Shown in pieces: positions 45,222 to 57,142 of a stretch of 64,000 bases of DNA. Positions within the stretch are counted from its first letter, which is position 1, and each line of letters opens with the position of its first letter. The DNA lies in contig OZ037880.1 in NCBI GenBank assembly GCA_964035575.1, positions 558,001 to 622,000 on the forward strand. Direction: 5' to 3'. A program made the position numbers and the translations under genes. The notes under the pieces are model-generated. The model was not told the DNA's origin, searched no databases, and saw only the letters and a list, made by a program, of their open reading frames with translations. Source of the DNA: Rhynchopus sp. YZ270_cl-10 (taxonomy: Eukaryota; Euglenozoa; Diplonemea; Diplonemida; Diplonemidae).

Positions 45222-46273
45222 ATTGTCTTTGTTCTTCCCTTTAAATGGGGTTGTGTTCCTGGGTAGTGAGGTGTTGTGGTGGAGACATTAAACTTGTTGA
45301 CGTGACCCATCCCCACCTTCGTGGTGCCCTTTCCCGCAGCAGGCCCGAGGTGTTGTGGTGGAGACACTGCAACAGGAGAAGTGATTGGCAGTCGACAATG
45401 CATTAAATTTGATCGTTGTTCGTTGGCAACATGATGATGGAAGCCTGTCGGCAGCTGCAACCGTTTGTACGGTTGACAATGTCTACGCGCGAGATCAGGG
45501 GACGGTGGCAGAAGGTAGCAGAGATGGAGGGGTACAGCACCACAGCGTGAAGCGGGGCGCTCTGTCGCACCTCTTCAGCCTGATGGCAAAAGGGTCGAGG
45601 TGTCCGAGGTGTAACGTGACCCACCCCCACATTTAGCCGACTCGCGAACTAATTATGAGGATGGCGCCACGTGTTGGTAGTCAGCAATGCAGTCCCATCA
45701 GAGCGCACCTCAACAGGCTGCAAGCAGAACCACCCCTAGACAGATAAAATGAGGACACCAAAGAGAAGCCCCACGCAGGTCATTGCCTAGAGACGCTGGC
45801 GTGAACGTACCGTTCGAAGAATAGCAAATAGAACGGAATGAGGGGGGGGTGCCTTTTTCTTTCTAATTTTGTTTTTTTCACAAAAGAGATGTGTCACATT
45901 TTGTGAACAGTAAAAAACTGTCAGACCTAAGCTTTGTATCATTGTATTGTGTTGTTGAACACAGAATGATTGCTTCGGGATCTGAGAGGTGACAGATACG
46001 CATCTGTTAAAAGAAGGGAAAGATTGGCAAATATATGACCCGTAGCCTCTCATATTCAGCCACCTAAGAAGCGAAAAGCGCAAAACGGGTTGAGCTAGGA
46101 AAAATGTTTGACAAAAGAGACTCACGACACAAAATAATAATAATCACCGTTCCAACGTTGAGCTGAATATCGCCTGGCAAGGTCACACACAGCTCTGTCT
46201 AGCCATTAGACCAAGCCTTTTTCTACACTTTGAGCACAATAATCTAACCTCTATGCGGTCAAGAAGGTCAAGG
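45222..46273. other. Intergenic gap
   Basis: About 1.05 kb between the two HMG genes. It contains a direct repeat of GAGGTGTTGTGGTGGAGACA (near 45270 and 45350) and a family-1 hairpin at 46032-46065. No gene chain found. Confidence 0.5.
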
Positions 46274-47560
46274 TCAAAAGTTGTAAAGCCCATTTGACGC
46301 TGGTACGATGTGTATTGAGGCCTTCGTCATCAAGCACGCCTTCACCTGTAAACGTTGTGGATAGGGCGGCGTGACAAAGCACCCACGACATCACTAGACA
46401 TTTCCTAACATACCAACTTGCCCAGCACAACGGAGGTCTGCAGCTGTGGGCGTTCGTCGAACATATTTATGCTAAGCTTCTGGCGTTGTGGTTCTGTGGG
46501 CTCCAGCCCGAGGGACTCCATGAGGAAGAGCACCTCTGGTGGGCGGAGGCAGGACATGAGGACAACGAAGGTGTCGTCTTCGAGGACGGCGTTCTGCTCG
46601 ACCTGGAGGCCGTCCTCTGTGAGGACCATGCCTGGGTATTTTGAGGCAAGGTCGACGGCTCCTTCGTCGAAGTCCTCCGCGAACAGACCTGATTGCTCAT
46701 CACACATAAAGTGTGCGTCCTCCTTCTTGGGACTGCCTGCACGTTTCGTAGGACTCCGTTTCGAAGGATTTGCCTTACGCCCTGCCGCCTTCTCTGCCTC
46801 AAACTCCGCATACTCAGGTGTCAGCTTCCACTCCTCCATTTCATCGTTGTAGCGTTTTCTGGAAAAAGAAAATGTATAGAAAAAGAGAGAAAAGAGAAGA
46901 CCAAAAGCCAAAGAGGCAGTAGGATGTGAAGTGCGGGGACAACATACTTATCAGCATCGGCCTGTGCCTGGTACGGTGCCTTTTCCGATTCACTCAGGGT
47001 ACCCCACAGCACACCAATCCTTTTTGCGATCTCTGTGATCTTCATCTTTGGGTCCTCAGCACGTATCTGTGAAGAAGGTGGTATGGTGGTGTTAAGTGTG
47101 TTTGAAAGAAGGCTCCGTGTGTACATACCACTGGCCGCTTCTCGTTGGCAAAGATAAAGTACCCTGAAAGCGCCCCCCTTGGCTTGTTCGGGTACGTCTT
47201 CTTCCTCTTCTGCGGTTTTGGTCGCTTCACAGGAATATCGTCACTCTCGCTTCGACAGCGCTTCCTGGTCTTCTTCTCTTTTTTATCCTTCTTCTCCTTT
47301 TTCATCTTTTTGTCTTTCTTCGCTTTCTTCTGCTTTTTACTTTTCATAATTAAACCATCTGACTCCGAGTCGGACATCATTTCTCCCACCCTCGGGAGAG
47401 GCTCTTCGGGCAGTCCTAACACCTCGCTGCCACCTAAGAACTCACAAAACTCCTCATTTTGGTTGCTACAAGGCATCTCCTCTGTCTCAAATTCGTCCAC
47501 AACATCCACAACATCCATAGGTAGGGACATAGGTAGGGAACACGGGTTATAAGTTGACAT
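46274..47560 (-). CDS. HMG-box protein 2, chimera with a ROCO-derived tail
   Basis: Exons in transcript order are 47560-47129, 47066-46948, 46858-46414 and 46345-46274, giving 355 residues. It is a paralogue of the HMG gene at 43158. The box, the following intron and the SPTKR region are almost identical, while the N-terminal exon differs and has SDSESD and KKEKKDKKEKK stretches. After SPTKRAGSPKK the protein switches to a tail (DEGAVDLASKYPGMVL, then FVVLMSCLRPPEVLFLMES) nearly identical to the ROCO gene's penultimate exon, 51575-52321. It even shares the GTATGT donor, the downstream intron acceptor and the start of the last exon (VKAC). The gene is therefore a fusion made by segmental duplication. 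The reading frame is open throughout, so it may be expressed. Confidence 0.8.
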
Positions 47561-48623
47561 AAAGGGCCACCCAATATGAGAGAGTACGTAAGCAGGCCTT
47601 AGAGGTGTGGAGGATGTGAGTATGTGAATGAGGAAGGGGGGGAAAGGGAAAAAATGAAGAATGGAAAAAAAAAAAAAAATAAATAAATAAATAACGTCCT
47701 TTGTGGATACAGGTCGGACATAAAGACAAAATGGTCACTTCAAAAGAGTGGGGAAACACCTTTTTTATTATTTTTTGTATTTTGAAACAGAGAGACAGAG
47801 AAAGAGAAAGAGGTCAAACCACGAAGCACACGGGGATAAAAGATAAAAAGGAAGAATATTGAATGACTGTGCCTCTCGTGTGCACACATCTTTTAAAAGA
47901 AACACAACCTATCAAACACCGAACCCGCAAAAATGGTCTAAACCCATTTGTACTGTTTCTTTGAACAAAATCCCACCTGGGGTGAGTGGATTTTCAGGGG
48001 AGGGCAGGGGCAGGGGCTGCCGGGTAGGGTCAGGGGGGCTTTTTTTATAATTCGACAACGTGGAGCCATGCAAGTGGTCCGCACGCGTTTTTTGAAAACT
48101 TGGTTGTATTAGTGTAGCCACCCTAGAGTGTGCTCCACTAGATTTTTTTGACCTCTCGGATGCACTTTGAATGAAAACCTACGTGTGGTAAAAAAAAAGG
48201 GCAGGTAGGATAGGGCATGGGTTCACGAGGAGGTAGAACAAAGGGAAAATTGAAAGATGAATCTGCCTTGTCTTGTGCACACATCTATTGAAAAAAAAAC
48301 TGGCCAGACGCACAAACGTCATCCCAAGAAAAAAGTTCATAAGATCAGGGCTGATGAGATAAGCGAGCGCGAGAACATTAAAAAAAATTTGGATTTTATT
48401 GAAAAACCCCCGCAAAGATCACCCCCTGCATGAGATGAACCTAAGTCTGTTGCATTTAGTCATTTTGAAAGGAAAAAATATGGACTCGTCCGGAAACCCC
48501 TCTGGTAAGATTCATCCTTTTGGGTATTTTTGATGATGTCCCCACAAAAAGTGCATCTAGGTGATATTCTGATATGAAAATAGGTTTTTGGGGGGGTCTG
48601 AGGCTATATTTTCGCTTTTTAAA
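47561..48623. other. Intergenic gap
   Basis: No gene seen. Family-1 hairpins lie at 47861-47892, 48253-48286 and 48433-48466, and a TAGTGTAG-type hairpin lies near 48095-48140. A/T runs fill much of the rest. Confidence 0.55.
47861..47892. repeat. CCTC-core hairpin repeat (family 1)
   Basis: GACTGTGCCTCTCGTGTGCACACATCTT. TGTGC pairs with GCACA around the CCTCTCGTG loop. It is close in sequence to the copies at 5889 and 39665. Confidence 0.55.
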
Positions 48624-49091
48624 TCAGATTTTCAGCCTTTTATTGTCGTTCTTCTGGATCTCTTCTCTCTTTCTCTTAATCCTGCCATGCCGCCTTGACA
48701 AGGTTTCATTGACCTCTGTCAAATCTACTGGATCAATGCCAGGGACTTTTGCTTTGCGGGTCACCTTGGATGTGGAGACTCCATAGTAAATACAGGTTCC
48801 CTCCGTGTCAGAGTACACGCTGAAATGACACGACCGTTGCTCGGGTAGCAGTACACAGACGAAAAGAGATTGATGGAAAGAAGGGTGCACTGATACGTAT
48901 GAGTACGAGGGAATGAGATAACAAAGGCCTCTGTGTGGGGAAGCTCGCGCAGGGCACCGACAATGACCCCTACGGTAAGGATCTCCTGACAACAAGAATC
49001 ATCAGAGAGATGGTTCGAAACGACACCAAGTGTGCGTCGCACCCATTCTTACCGTGTTTCTCGACAAAAAAGTGAACTTCACTGCTGTCAT
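48624..49091 (-). CDS. Small spliced protein of 107 aa, unknown function
   Basis: Exons in transcript order are 49091-49053, 48985-48897 and 48819-48624, with all phases agreeing. The start is MTAVKFTFLSRNT. The second exon reads as a beta-alpha hydrophobic core (EILTVGVIVGALRELPHTEA). The third has CIYYGVSTSKVTRKAK and ends in a strongly basic helix (RRHGRIKRKREEIQKNDNKR), which may bind nucleic acid or act as a nuclear signal. Donors are GTAAGA and GTATCA. The compact size, clean splice phases and protein-like composition support a real gene. I do not recognise the family. Confidence 0.65.
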
Positions 49092-49909
49092 TGCCACGTT
49101 TATGAAATGTCCAAAAATACGTAAAAAAATATAAGTAAAAAGGGGGGGAGCGGAAATAAACAAAATAAATGATCAAAACATGCCCTCTAGGGTGGTAGGT
49201 GTATGGTGGGTATCAAAAAATTGGGTTGTTTGGGTGTTTTGAGCAGAAAACCTCAAAAACCCCCCAAAAGGATGAATCTTACCAGGAGGGTTTCCGGACG
49301 GACCCATATATATACTGCGGATACACGGCACTGCCACGTCAAAAAAAAAAAAAGAAGAATCGTTTCAAAAACTAACTATTCTACTGAATAGATGGTATAT
49401 AGAAGAAAAAAAAGAGGGATTTTCTTGAGCAATGTGAAGTGGGAAGGATGGATCGAAAAAAAGAACTTGAAAGATGCACTGTTCGTGAACACACAAATCT
49501 TATTGAAAAAAGGGGTACAGGATAACAGTTGACCTCCATTTTTTTTCTTCTCCCTGCAATTTGATAAATTGTTGGAGTAGTGTAGTTGCCTCGGTTGTGT
49601 TGCCACTGTTGTGTGCAATTACCACTGTCCAAAAGTTCACTCACAAAAAGGCCTCAAATCTCGGGCCTTTTGTCTTTTTTTTGGAAACAAAAAAAAAACC
49701 AACCATTGAAGGTTGCTACTATGCCAGAAGCCACCCTCTCCTTTCCCCTCTCCCCTCCAGAATGCACAACGAACGCAATGACCTCTTCACTTCTCATAAT
49801 CTTTATCGACTGAACAAACTCAAAAAAAGACCCAAAAACTTATTTCATATATTTCCTTTTCTAAACGAAAAGAAGGCAAAGAGGCCCCCAAAAAACTAAA
49901 AAAAAAAGT
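49092..49909. other. Intergenic gap
   Basis: No gene seen. It contains a family-1 hairpin at 49471-49502 and a GTAGTGTAGTTGCCTCGG-type hairpin at 49562-49630 that is nearly identical to the one at 33447. Confidence 0.55.
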
Positions 49910-50527
49910 GGGGTGATCTGGGGACTTTTTTTTCAAGATTATTCACCAGCCATTCACAAAAATTCACAACGAGGCGAAAACACACGTGATCCACCATGTG
50001 TGGGATCTTTTGTGAATGAATGTGAATTTTTGTGAACTTTTGTGAATTTATGTGAATCGCTAGTGCAGGGTTTGTGATTTTTTTTGGGTTTGCAGTACTG
50101 TACTGTACTGTACTGTACTGTACTGTACTGTACTGTACTGTACTGTACTGTACTGTACTGTACTGTACTGTACTGTACTGTACTGTACTGTACTGTGTAT
50201 ACTGCGGAAATTGACCAAAAACGAGAACTTGTCCATTTCGGCAAATTGACCCCACCACTGGCCGGGCGGATTCCGGAAATGCAAATGCCGTCGTTTAAAC
50301 TGGTAGAAACACGGGTAATCGGTTATGCACCACACCAAAACCAAAAAAAAAATCACAATAAATCACAAAAAAACACAAAAATTTACAAAAATTCACAACG
50401 AGGCGGAAACACACGTGATACGCGGGTGTGTAGGTTTTCGTGAATTTTTGTGAATATTTGTGAATATTTGTGAATTTTTGTGAATGGCTAGTGAATAATC
50501 TTGAAAAAAAAGACCCCAGATCACCCC
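49910..50527. mobile_element. 618-bp TIR element with a central pentamer array
   Basis: Terminal inverted repeats of about 58 bp, starting GGGGTGATCTGGGG at 49910 and ending with its complement at 50527, are nearly perfect. Sub-terminal repeats of GTGAATTTTTGTGAA are also inverted. The centre holds a (TACTG)n array and a module (ATTGACCCCACCAC...GATTCCGGAAATGC) shared with the element at 32202. It is non-coding, and both flanks are A-rich, so the target duplication cannot be read. Confidence 0.8.
50093..50193. repeat. (TACTG)n microsatellite
   Basis: About twenty uninterrupted copies of the pentamer TACTG, internal to the element at 49910-50527. Confidence 0.95.
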
Positions 50528-51308
50528 AAAAAGAGTACCTATTGATGCAGGCTCCAACTGACCCACACACTGAAAAAAAATGCAGATTTTTTTTGAGAAC
50601 GGAGGTGAGCAAACACATTCACTCCCACCCATATCCCCTAGCCAGCCCCCCTACCCTTTTTTAACACTGCACAAAAGTGATACACTTATTCTTCTGAATG
50701 CAGCACCCTCTAACACCCTTAGCACAAAACATCTTCTAAAACTGCTTCATATCCACCTGTCTCGTATGGATGCAGTGGGCAAGACGTGCACCCCAAAGGG
50801 CACATTTTTATAAGATGAAACCCCAAGATATGAACAAAGGCATGCCTTAGAAGAGCGTCTCTCTAGGACAGTGCTGTAAGAATACGTATTCTTATGCGTA
50901 TTCTTACAGCACTGCTCTAGGAGGGGGAAAAACCCCAAATAGGAAACAACAAAAAAACCCCTTTTATTGGTGCTGCGGGAGGGGGTCGACAAGTTGACAG
51001 GTCGTTGACCGATCTCCGAAAGGCATGTAGGTAAAGAAACACTTATGAATGTGCATCTCGTGCACATGGTATCAGATAATACACTAAGACGAGGCAAGGA
51101 AATAGACTCTGGCAAGTGAAGGAATAGAAGAAAAAAAAAACAGATTTTTTTTTTTGAGATGAACCTCAGCCTCGCTTAGTCACCTTTGAAAAATATATCA
51201 TAATTCCGTTTTGAAAAAAACAAAGCAAAAAATGGTGGGTCATGCAGGCACCCGACTCTGTCTTACGAATGATGCCAGCCCTGGAGAAGAAGGGCTTGCG
51301 AGATGACC
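50528..51308. other. Intergenic gap
   Basis: No gene seen. It has part of the 125-bp repeat near 50540 and 51240, a short palindrome around AAGAATACG at 50878-50910, and family-1 hairpins near 51040-51070 and at 51156-51187. Confidence 0.55.
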
Positions 51309-54300
51309 TTATGAAGTCACAATCGAGCTGTCCTGCAACATGCACGCCTTCACCTGTTTAGTGTGGATAGGGGTGTGTGGATTTGTGTGTTTCCAATAAA
51401 CGTAATGATTTATAGCTTTCGACAATCGCCCACTGGCAGGGTCTATACACAATGGCGTCGGGTATTTTGGGCCTGGTGAACTAGAAACATAATGTTTTTT
51501 TTTTTTTGCATTCATCGAAGCATAATATCACCGGGTGGGGTAGGTGATAGACAGAATTCGGCAGTGCAACATACCAGCTTGTCCAACAGAAGGGAGGTCT
51601 TCATCTGGCCTAGAGGCGAGGTGGGGCAGTCGTCGGACATTGTTGCGGAGCTGACATCATCAAGCTTCTGGCGTTGTGGTTCTGTGGGCTCCAGCCCGAG
51701 GGACTCCATGAGGAAGAGCACCTCTGGTGGGCGGAGGCAGGACATGAGGACAACGAAGGTGTCGTCTTCGAGGACGGCGTTCTGCTCGACCTGGAGGCCG
51801 TCCTCTGTGAGGACCATGCCTGGGTATTTTGAGGCAAGGTCGACGACGCCTTCGTGGAAGTGTGCGCAGAGCTTTGTCGGCGACATCAGTCTGTGATCTG
51901 TCCCACCACCCACCGCCCACACATGCAGTCTCCGGTCCTCCATATCCGCAAACGCCAACGCACGCAGCGGTCCAATCCCCAGCTCGGACCCCTCCCCACC
52001 CCCACCCGCAAGCCACCATGCATCCCTCCAGTTGTTCCACACCCGCTTCGTCGGCGGGTCGCGATGCACGCAAGGCGCGTTCACCTGCAAACGCATCACC
52101 ATATGCCCTACACGGGTGTGCAACATATGAATAAACTCCTTCGGCAGCGGCACCAAGCTGTACGACATATGCACACCAGTGTTGCGTGTCAAACGGCTGA
52201 TATGCGACGACAGATTGGTCGGACACACCCGCGGGTAAATGCTGGGAACATAATACTGATCGCCAACCGGAGGCACGCTGTGGGTCACGGGATACGGCCC
52301 TTCTTCGGGGGAGGATGTGTTCTGTAGAAAGATTTAAATGATAAATGACATCAAAGAAGAGTTAACTTGAAACACAGTTCCCTCTCTCGCAGTGCACCTT
52401 GGGTGGACCCCAACCGTGCAGTCCCCTACATCCATTTCATGGTTCACATCTGATACATTAGAAGACCCCACGCCCACAAGGCTCACATAGCCGCAGTGCG
52501 AGCATTTGAGAGTGGGGGTTCGAAGAGTATTGCGAGGTGGGCATGTGGCATGTCATACCTTGTAGATGAGATCCATATGTCGAAGCATAGTAAAGCAGAT
52601 CTCGATGTTTTGTGCGTTCGGCTGCCGTTTCAATGCCAGCAGCACCTTGGAGAAGAGCTGTTTCGCTAGCGATTCGCTGTGGGTGTTATTGTTGATAGTG
52701 TAAGGGATGGTGTTGTGGTCTGTTAAAGCGCAGGTGGTTCACAACGTAGGCATACCACAAAACGCCTTCGAGGATGAGTTTCGATGGTTCCGCTTGGTCG
52801 CAGGCTTCGATGGGGATGTCGCCCACCTCCATTGTGGCGCGTTCGTATGCGACTGCTGTGCAGGCGTGCGCGTAGGTGAAGACACTGCTGACCATGACGC
52901 TGAGCCAGAGGGGGTGCAAAAAGACGCAGTCCTGGCGGCCCAGCTTGCTTGCACTCTTGTCGAAGAGGTACAGCACACCCCAGTCGTGCAGCATTGTTGT
53001 GATCTTGTGCAGAAGCTCCTTCGGGACGCCGAGCTGTTTGCACAATGCGTTGTACGCCTTCATGGGCAGGAGAACCGTTTCCATGTCGCTCTTCATTGCC
53101 TCCAGAGTCGCGATCAACGACACCACGTAGCGCGGTACAGACCCCTGCGAGTAGAGGTTCCCCGTGCGTGAGTATTTGTGGCACAGCTCCGCAACCCACT
53201 GAAACAGCTCCTTAATCTTCGTCGGCCCACCAATGTTCTCAGGGATAACCGTCCGATCTCTGCAGGAAACACAAAAGGACCCCCCAATGTTGATGTTGGG
53301 CACATCCTTCGAAGCCTTGAACGTCGCAATGTAGTCCGAAATCAGCTTGCACACCTTGTTCAAGATCAGCACAACGCTCTTGCGTGAAGGGTCTCTCAGC
53401 TGGTCCTTGTGCGTACCAACAACAACGATCGAGGCACCAGGGCATTTTGCCTGCACAACGTCAGCCCACTGCTTGAGACGCTTCTCCTCCTCGTCAGAGA
53501 TGCCGTAGTCGTCGAAGGTCTGCTCCACGTTGGACATATTCCACACAAAGACGAAGAGCGTGCGGTTGGTGAGGAAGAGGGAGTGCGAGTGGTAGACCTC
53601 CTGCCCGGCGAAGTCGTTGATGTCGACCTCGATGACTGAGTCGCCTGACACCTTGATGCGGTGGTGTTGGGTGTCGATGCCTGGTGGTGTGGTGTTATGG
53701 ACAACCATTCAACCTTACAATGCAGCTACATACCTGTGGTGGTGCCGACCTCCGGCAGGTTCTTGAAGAAGAGCGGGTTAGAGTTGAAGCACTTCCTCAG
53801 CGACGTCTTCCCCGCCTCGCCCGCCCCGACCAGAGTCATGCGGTAGCGCCTGATCGCCACTGTGTCAGGCCTGCGTGTGATATTCGCGTTGTTGTACATC
53901 TTCACCTCCTCGGGGGAGGTCAGGTATTTGTTGAGAATTGCGTTCGACGGCTCGAGCACTGGCTCAAACTTTTCTTTTGTGGCGAAGGGGTTGAGCTGGG
54001 AGGGGGTGGAGGTGCTGAGGAAGGCGACGGGGCTCATGGACGAGACACGCGCACGGGTTTCCTCCTGCGCGGAGAGGCGGTTCACCTGCTCTGCGAAGTC
54101 CGCCAGGACAGGACCTTTGTTCGGGTCCTCCTTCTGCGGCTTGCGCGTTCTCCAACTGTCCTGCTGCGTCGCTGCCGCATTCGGGTCACGGTGCCGCCTC
54201 TTCCCTGTCGGCGACAACGACGTTACACGTTCTCGCCCACCCGCCCCAACACCCCCTTGCGACACACCACTCGCACTCCGGTTCAAACCGTCATCCCCAT

Positions 54301-54544
54301 CCGTGAACTCCATATTGTATCCCCCCTCCCCCGACCCAACTCCCACACCAAAGGGAAGGTCGCTCTCTGTAGTGGGGTGTACTGTGCAGAGGTTAAGTGG
54401 AAAATAGTCCCATTTTTTTTCACTCCCATTTGATACATTGAGACTGCCACGGGTGCTGACGTTAGATGTCTTGCTGGGAAGGGGGGGAGGTGCAGAGGGA
54501 GGGGATGGGGGGAACTGTCACGCATATGACCTGACATATGACAT
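51309..54544 (-). CDS. ROCO-family GTPase (Roc-COR), no kinase domain
   Basis: Secure exons in transcript order are 54313 or earlier to 53734, 53680-52756, 52676-52559, 52321-51575 and 51353-51309, giving 804 residues from MEFTDG. Phase-consistent upstream exons (54544-54522, 54473-54437, 54364) would extend it to 841. The Roc G-domain shows the P-loop GAGEAGKTS, G3 DFAGQEVYHSHSLF and G4 VGTHKD, and the following region fits the COR dimerisation domain. ROCO proteins such as LRRK2 are dimeric, GTP-regulated signalling proteins; this one has neither LRRs nor a kinase domain in the window. An N-terminal Ser/Arg-rich region precedes the G-domain. A composite repeat sits in the fourth secure intron (52322-52558). 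Its 3' part was duplicated into HMG gene 2. Confidence 0.82.
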
Positions 54545-55653
54545 ATATTCTCAGCTGTTCTCCTCTCCCTCCCTCTATGATGCTATCTAAGACATACTGA
54601 ACTGCACAGAAATTGAAAGATGGACACGAAGTATTTTTTTCACTGAAACGTAGCCAAAATGGGGGTTTTTTTTTGAGATCGACGAAAATGTGTATAGCAC
54701 GGCGAAATGGGGGAGGGAGTGCAGGTACTGTGTACCTGAGTAAGTAAGCAAAGAGAGATTGCCTTGAAAGGATTAGTGAGTCGCCCTGCGCGAATATCAT
54801 AGTAGTAAAGGGAAAATTGGTGTGATCACCCAAATGGATTCTCCGTGGTTCCCCCGTGGGTTGTCCGTGCCCCCTGAATCACACCAAAAATTGAAATACA
54901 AAAGCCCTCTCGTGATGGATCTAGGTACATGACGGTGCACTGTGTGGGCGGACCAATAAAAATGGACGAGTCTTGGTCAAAAAAAAAAGGTAAAGCAATT
55001 CCAACCATACCATTACTGTCGGCTGTTTCAGCACAAAAAAAATGGGGGGGGGGGAAGGATACGCACACTTTGATGGTTTTCATTTATTTCTTGGAAACGT
55101 TTCTTTTTCTTTTTGTTTCCTTCTGATTTTTTTTTTTTTTTTTCGTTCTTGAAAAACGGGGGTCTGGGTACCCCTACACATAAAATCTAATGACAAATCA
55201 ACAAAACGAATTTTCTTTTCTTTTTTTGAGTACAAATCACAAAAAAATGGGGGGTTTGATGAAGGTACAAACGCAGTCTCTACTTTTGTTCGAGAACAGC
55301 AGGAATAAAAGAACCTCTTTGTTTTTGAAAAAAAAATTGGAATAGTGCAGTTGCCACCTGTACAAGCTCCACTGTCCTTTTGATAAACTGTTGGATTAGT
55401 GTAGATGCCTCGGTTGTGTTGCCACAGATATTTTTTTTGCAACATCGAACCTAACCCCTCACTATGAAAGCAAAACACTCCACTTCAGGCGTTCCGTTCC
55501 ATCATATCACAGACCAGCATGCCCTTCTCCTCTGCGACTGCCTACACTACGGTGAAGTAAGCGAATTGCCTTGTGGGTGTTCTGCAAGCCAACGGTGAAA
55601 CCACAAGAAAAACTACAGGTCAGGTCATTTACTTCGCTGTATCTGGCATCAAC
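54545..55653. other. Intergenic gap
   Basis: About 1.1 kb without a supported gene. It has a family-2 repeat near 54890-54930 and two adjacent GTGTAG/GTGCAG-type hairpins at about 55336-55425. Confidence 0.5.
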
Positions 55654-56902
55654 TCACTTTATTTGCACAGTCGCAAACTGAAGGTCAGGAACAACCAATG
55701 GCGACCCGGTACCGACCTGCTCCACGAAGAAGCTAACAATATCGTCTGCAAACCCTCTGTGATGTGATGTGTGTTGTTTTTTTTTATACCTTTGATTACA
55801 GTACTCCAAATACATTCGATGGGGTGGTCAAAAAAAGGCGACAAATATTTCCAAAGGGCAAAATCCGCCAAAAACTCTCGCCACGTTTCTTGGAGTGGAT
55901 ATTAGTGTGTTTTGCTGTGCATTTTTTCCCCCCCATTTTCCTATAAACATACGCAGTCTCAGTGCAGTTGTTGCAGAAGGAAGGGTCCACATTCACTTCC
56001 AACAGAAGAGGCTTTACACTCCCATCTGCCTGCACCGACGGGATGAAGTCAAACGCGAGATGGTTGTACTGCCCGCTGCCTTCCCGCATCTTTGGCGGGA
56101 TCCCCTTTTTATCCCACAGGGCGACCATGCTCTTCACCACTTTATGACACGCAAGCGCACATTGATCCCACACTTGATCATATTGATCCCAATCTTCAGA
56201 CGTACTTTGAAAAACGTTATCGGTACAGTGCTCGACATCTGAGTCACGCTCTGTAGAATCCGGGTCGTAGCCAACACGCATTGCATTTGCCCTAAGCCGC
56301 CTATTGATATGAAGCCATATATCCCCTGTACCCCCATGCACTGATATGAAGGACCACAATCTCAACAGCATTTTTTTCCCGTTGTAGAGGTAAAGGTTTG
56401 GGACCTCCTGTTGTATGACGTAGCGGAACCAGGCGGGTTTGTCGACCTCAAGGGTTGCACAGAAGGTGCGGGCTTCTTCTGCAGTGTTATAGCATGTTAC
56501 TCCACGGCGGGCGTTCATGTGTGATATTTTTACGTACCATTTTGAACCGGTAGGGGGGAGGAGGCCAGAGTCGATCGCATCGCAGAAGGTTGTGTAGTGG
56601 AAAAACGTTTTGGGCGCAATTTGCGTAAGGTTATCACGGATTAGCATTTTTGCGAGAGAGACTTTGCCGCCAATGCAGTCGACGTAGGCCTTTGGAAGAA
56701 GCTTCCAGTCTGCCATGCATTTGCAGCCGTTCACCTTCTGCACATAGCAGATGCCACCATTTGCGCATGCCTCCGCTCCTTTCGCAGCCAAGTCCTTCTT
56801 CCACCCCCTCCTCGAGAGGATCCTAGTAATATGTTTTTTCTTCCAGCATGAATGAAACGTCTTCTCCTCCCCAAGGCTATCGGATGAGTTGTCGAGTGAC
56901 AT
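55654..56902 (-). CDS. Tubulin-tyrosine-ligase-like protein
   Basis: Exons 56902-55953 and 55756-55654 give 350 residues, in phase. The C-terminal half has the ATP-grasp layout of TTL-family enzymes: a strand with GKKMLLRLWSFISV, then DIWLHINRRLRANAM, HCTDNVFQ, and the metal/ATP site HLAFDFIPSV...PLLLEVNVDPSF. These enzymes add tyrosine, glutamate or glycine to tubulin tails. The length is close to TTL itself (about 377), and which amino acid is used cannot be told. The N-terminal 100 residues are less typical and rich in Cys and Lys. The start MSLDNSS is the first ATG; an upstream GTG in frame is not a start. The intron carries a mariner-type MITE (55799-55900). Confidence 0.8.
55799..55900. 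mobile_element. Degenerate mariner-type MITE in the TTL-like intron
   Basis: The left end CAGTACTCCAAA with TA before it matches the MITE at 35052. The right end reads TTGGAGTGGATA, so it is partly degenerate, and the boundary is approximate. It lies inside the intron 55757-55952. Confidence 0.65.
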
Positions 56903-57074
56903 TTTTGTTGGCACCTAAAAGAAAGGTGTAAAAAAAGGGGTTGGACCGCTGACGGAAAGGGGGAGGAACAAAATAGAGAAAGTTCAGGTAAAAAAGAGGA
57001 AAATCTCAAAAAAAAAAAAGGGGGGGGTATAGTGTGTTGTTTTGTGTGATGCTCTGGGGATGTTGGAGGGGTAA

Positions 57075-57098
57075 GGGTTGGATTGTTCACCCACTAAC

Positions 57099-57142
<44 letters not shown>

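Noticed and set aside
50093-50193. Tyr/Ser/Val-rich frames over the pentamer array
   Set aside because: They are produced by the (TACTG)n repeat in every frame and are not genes.
56903-56914. Start of the TTL-like protein four codons upstream
   Set aside because: That codon is GTG; the first ATG is at 56902.
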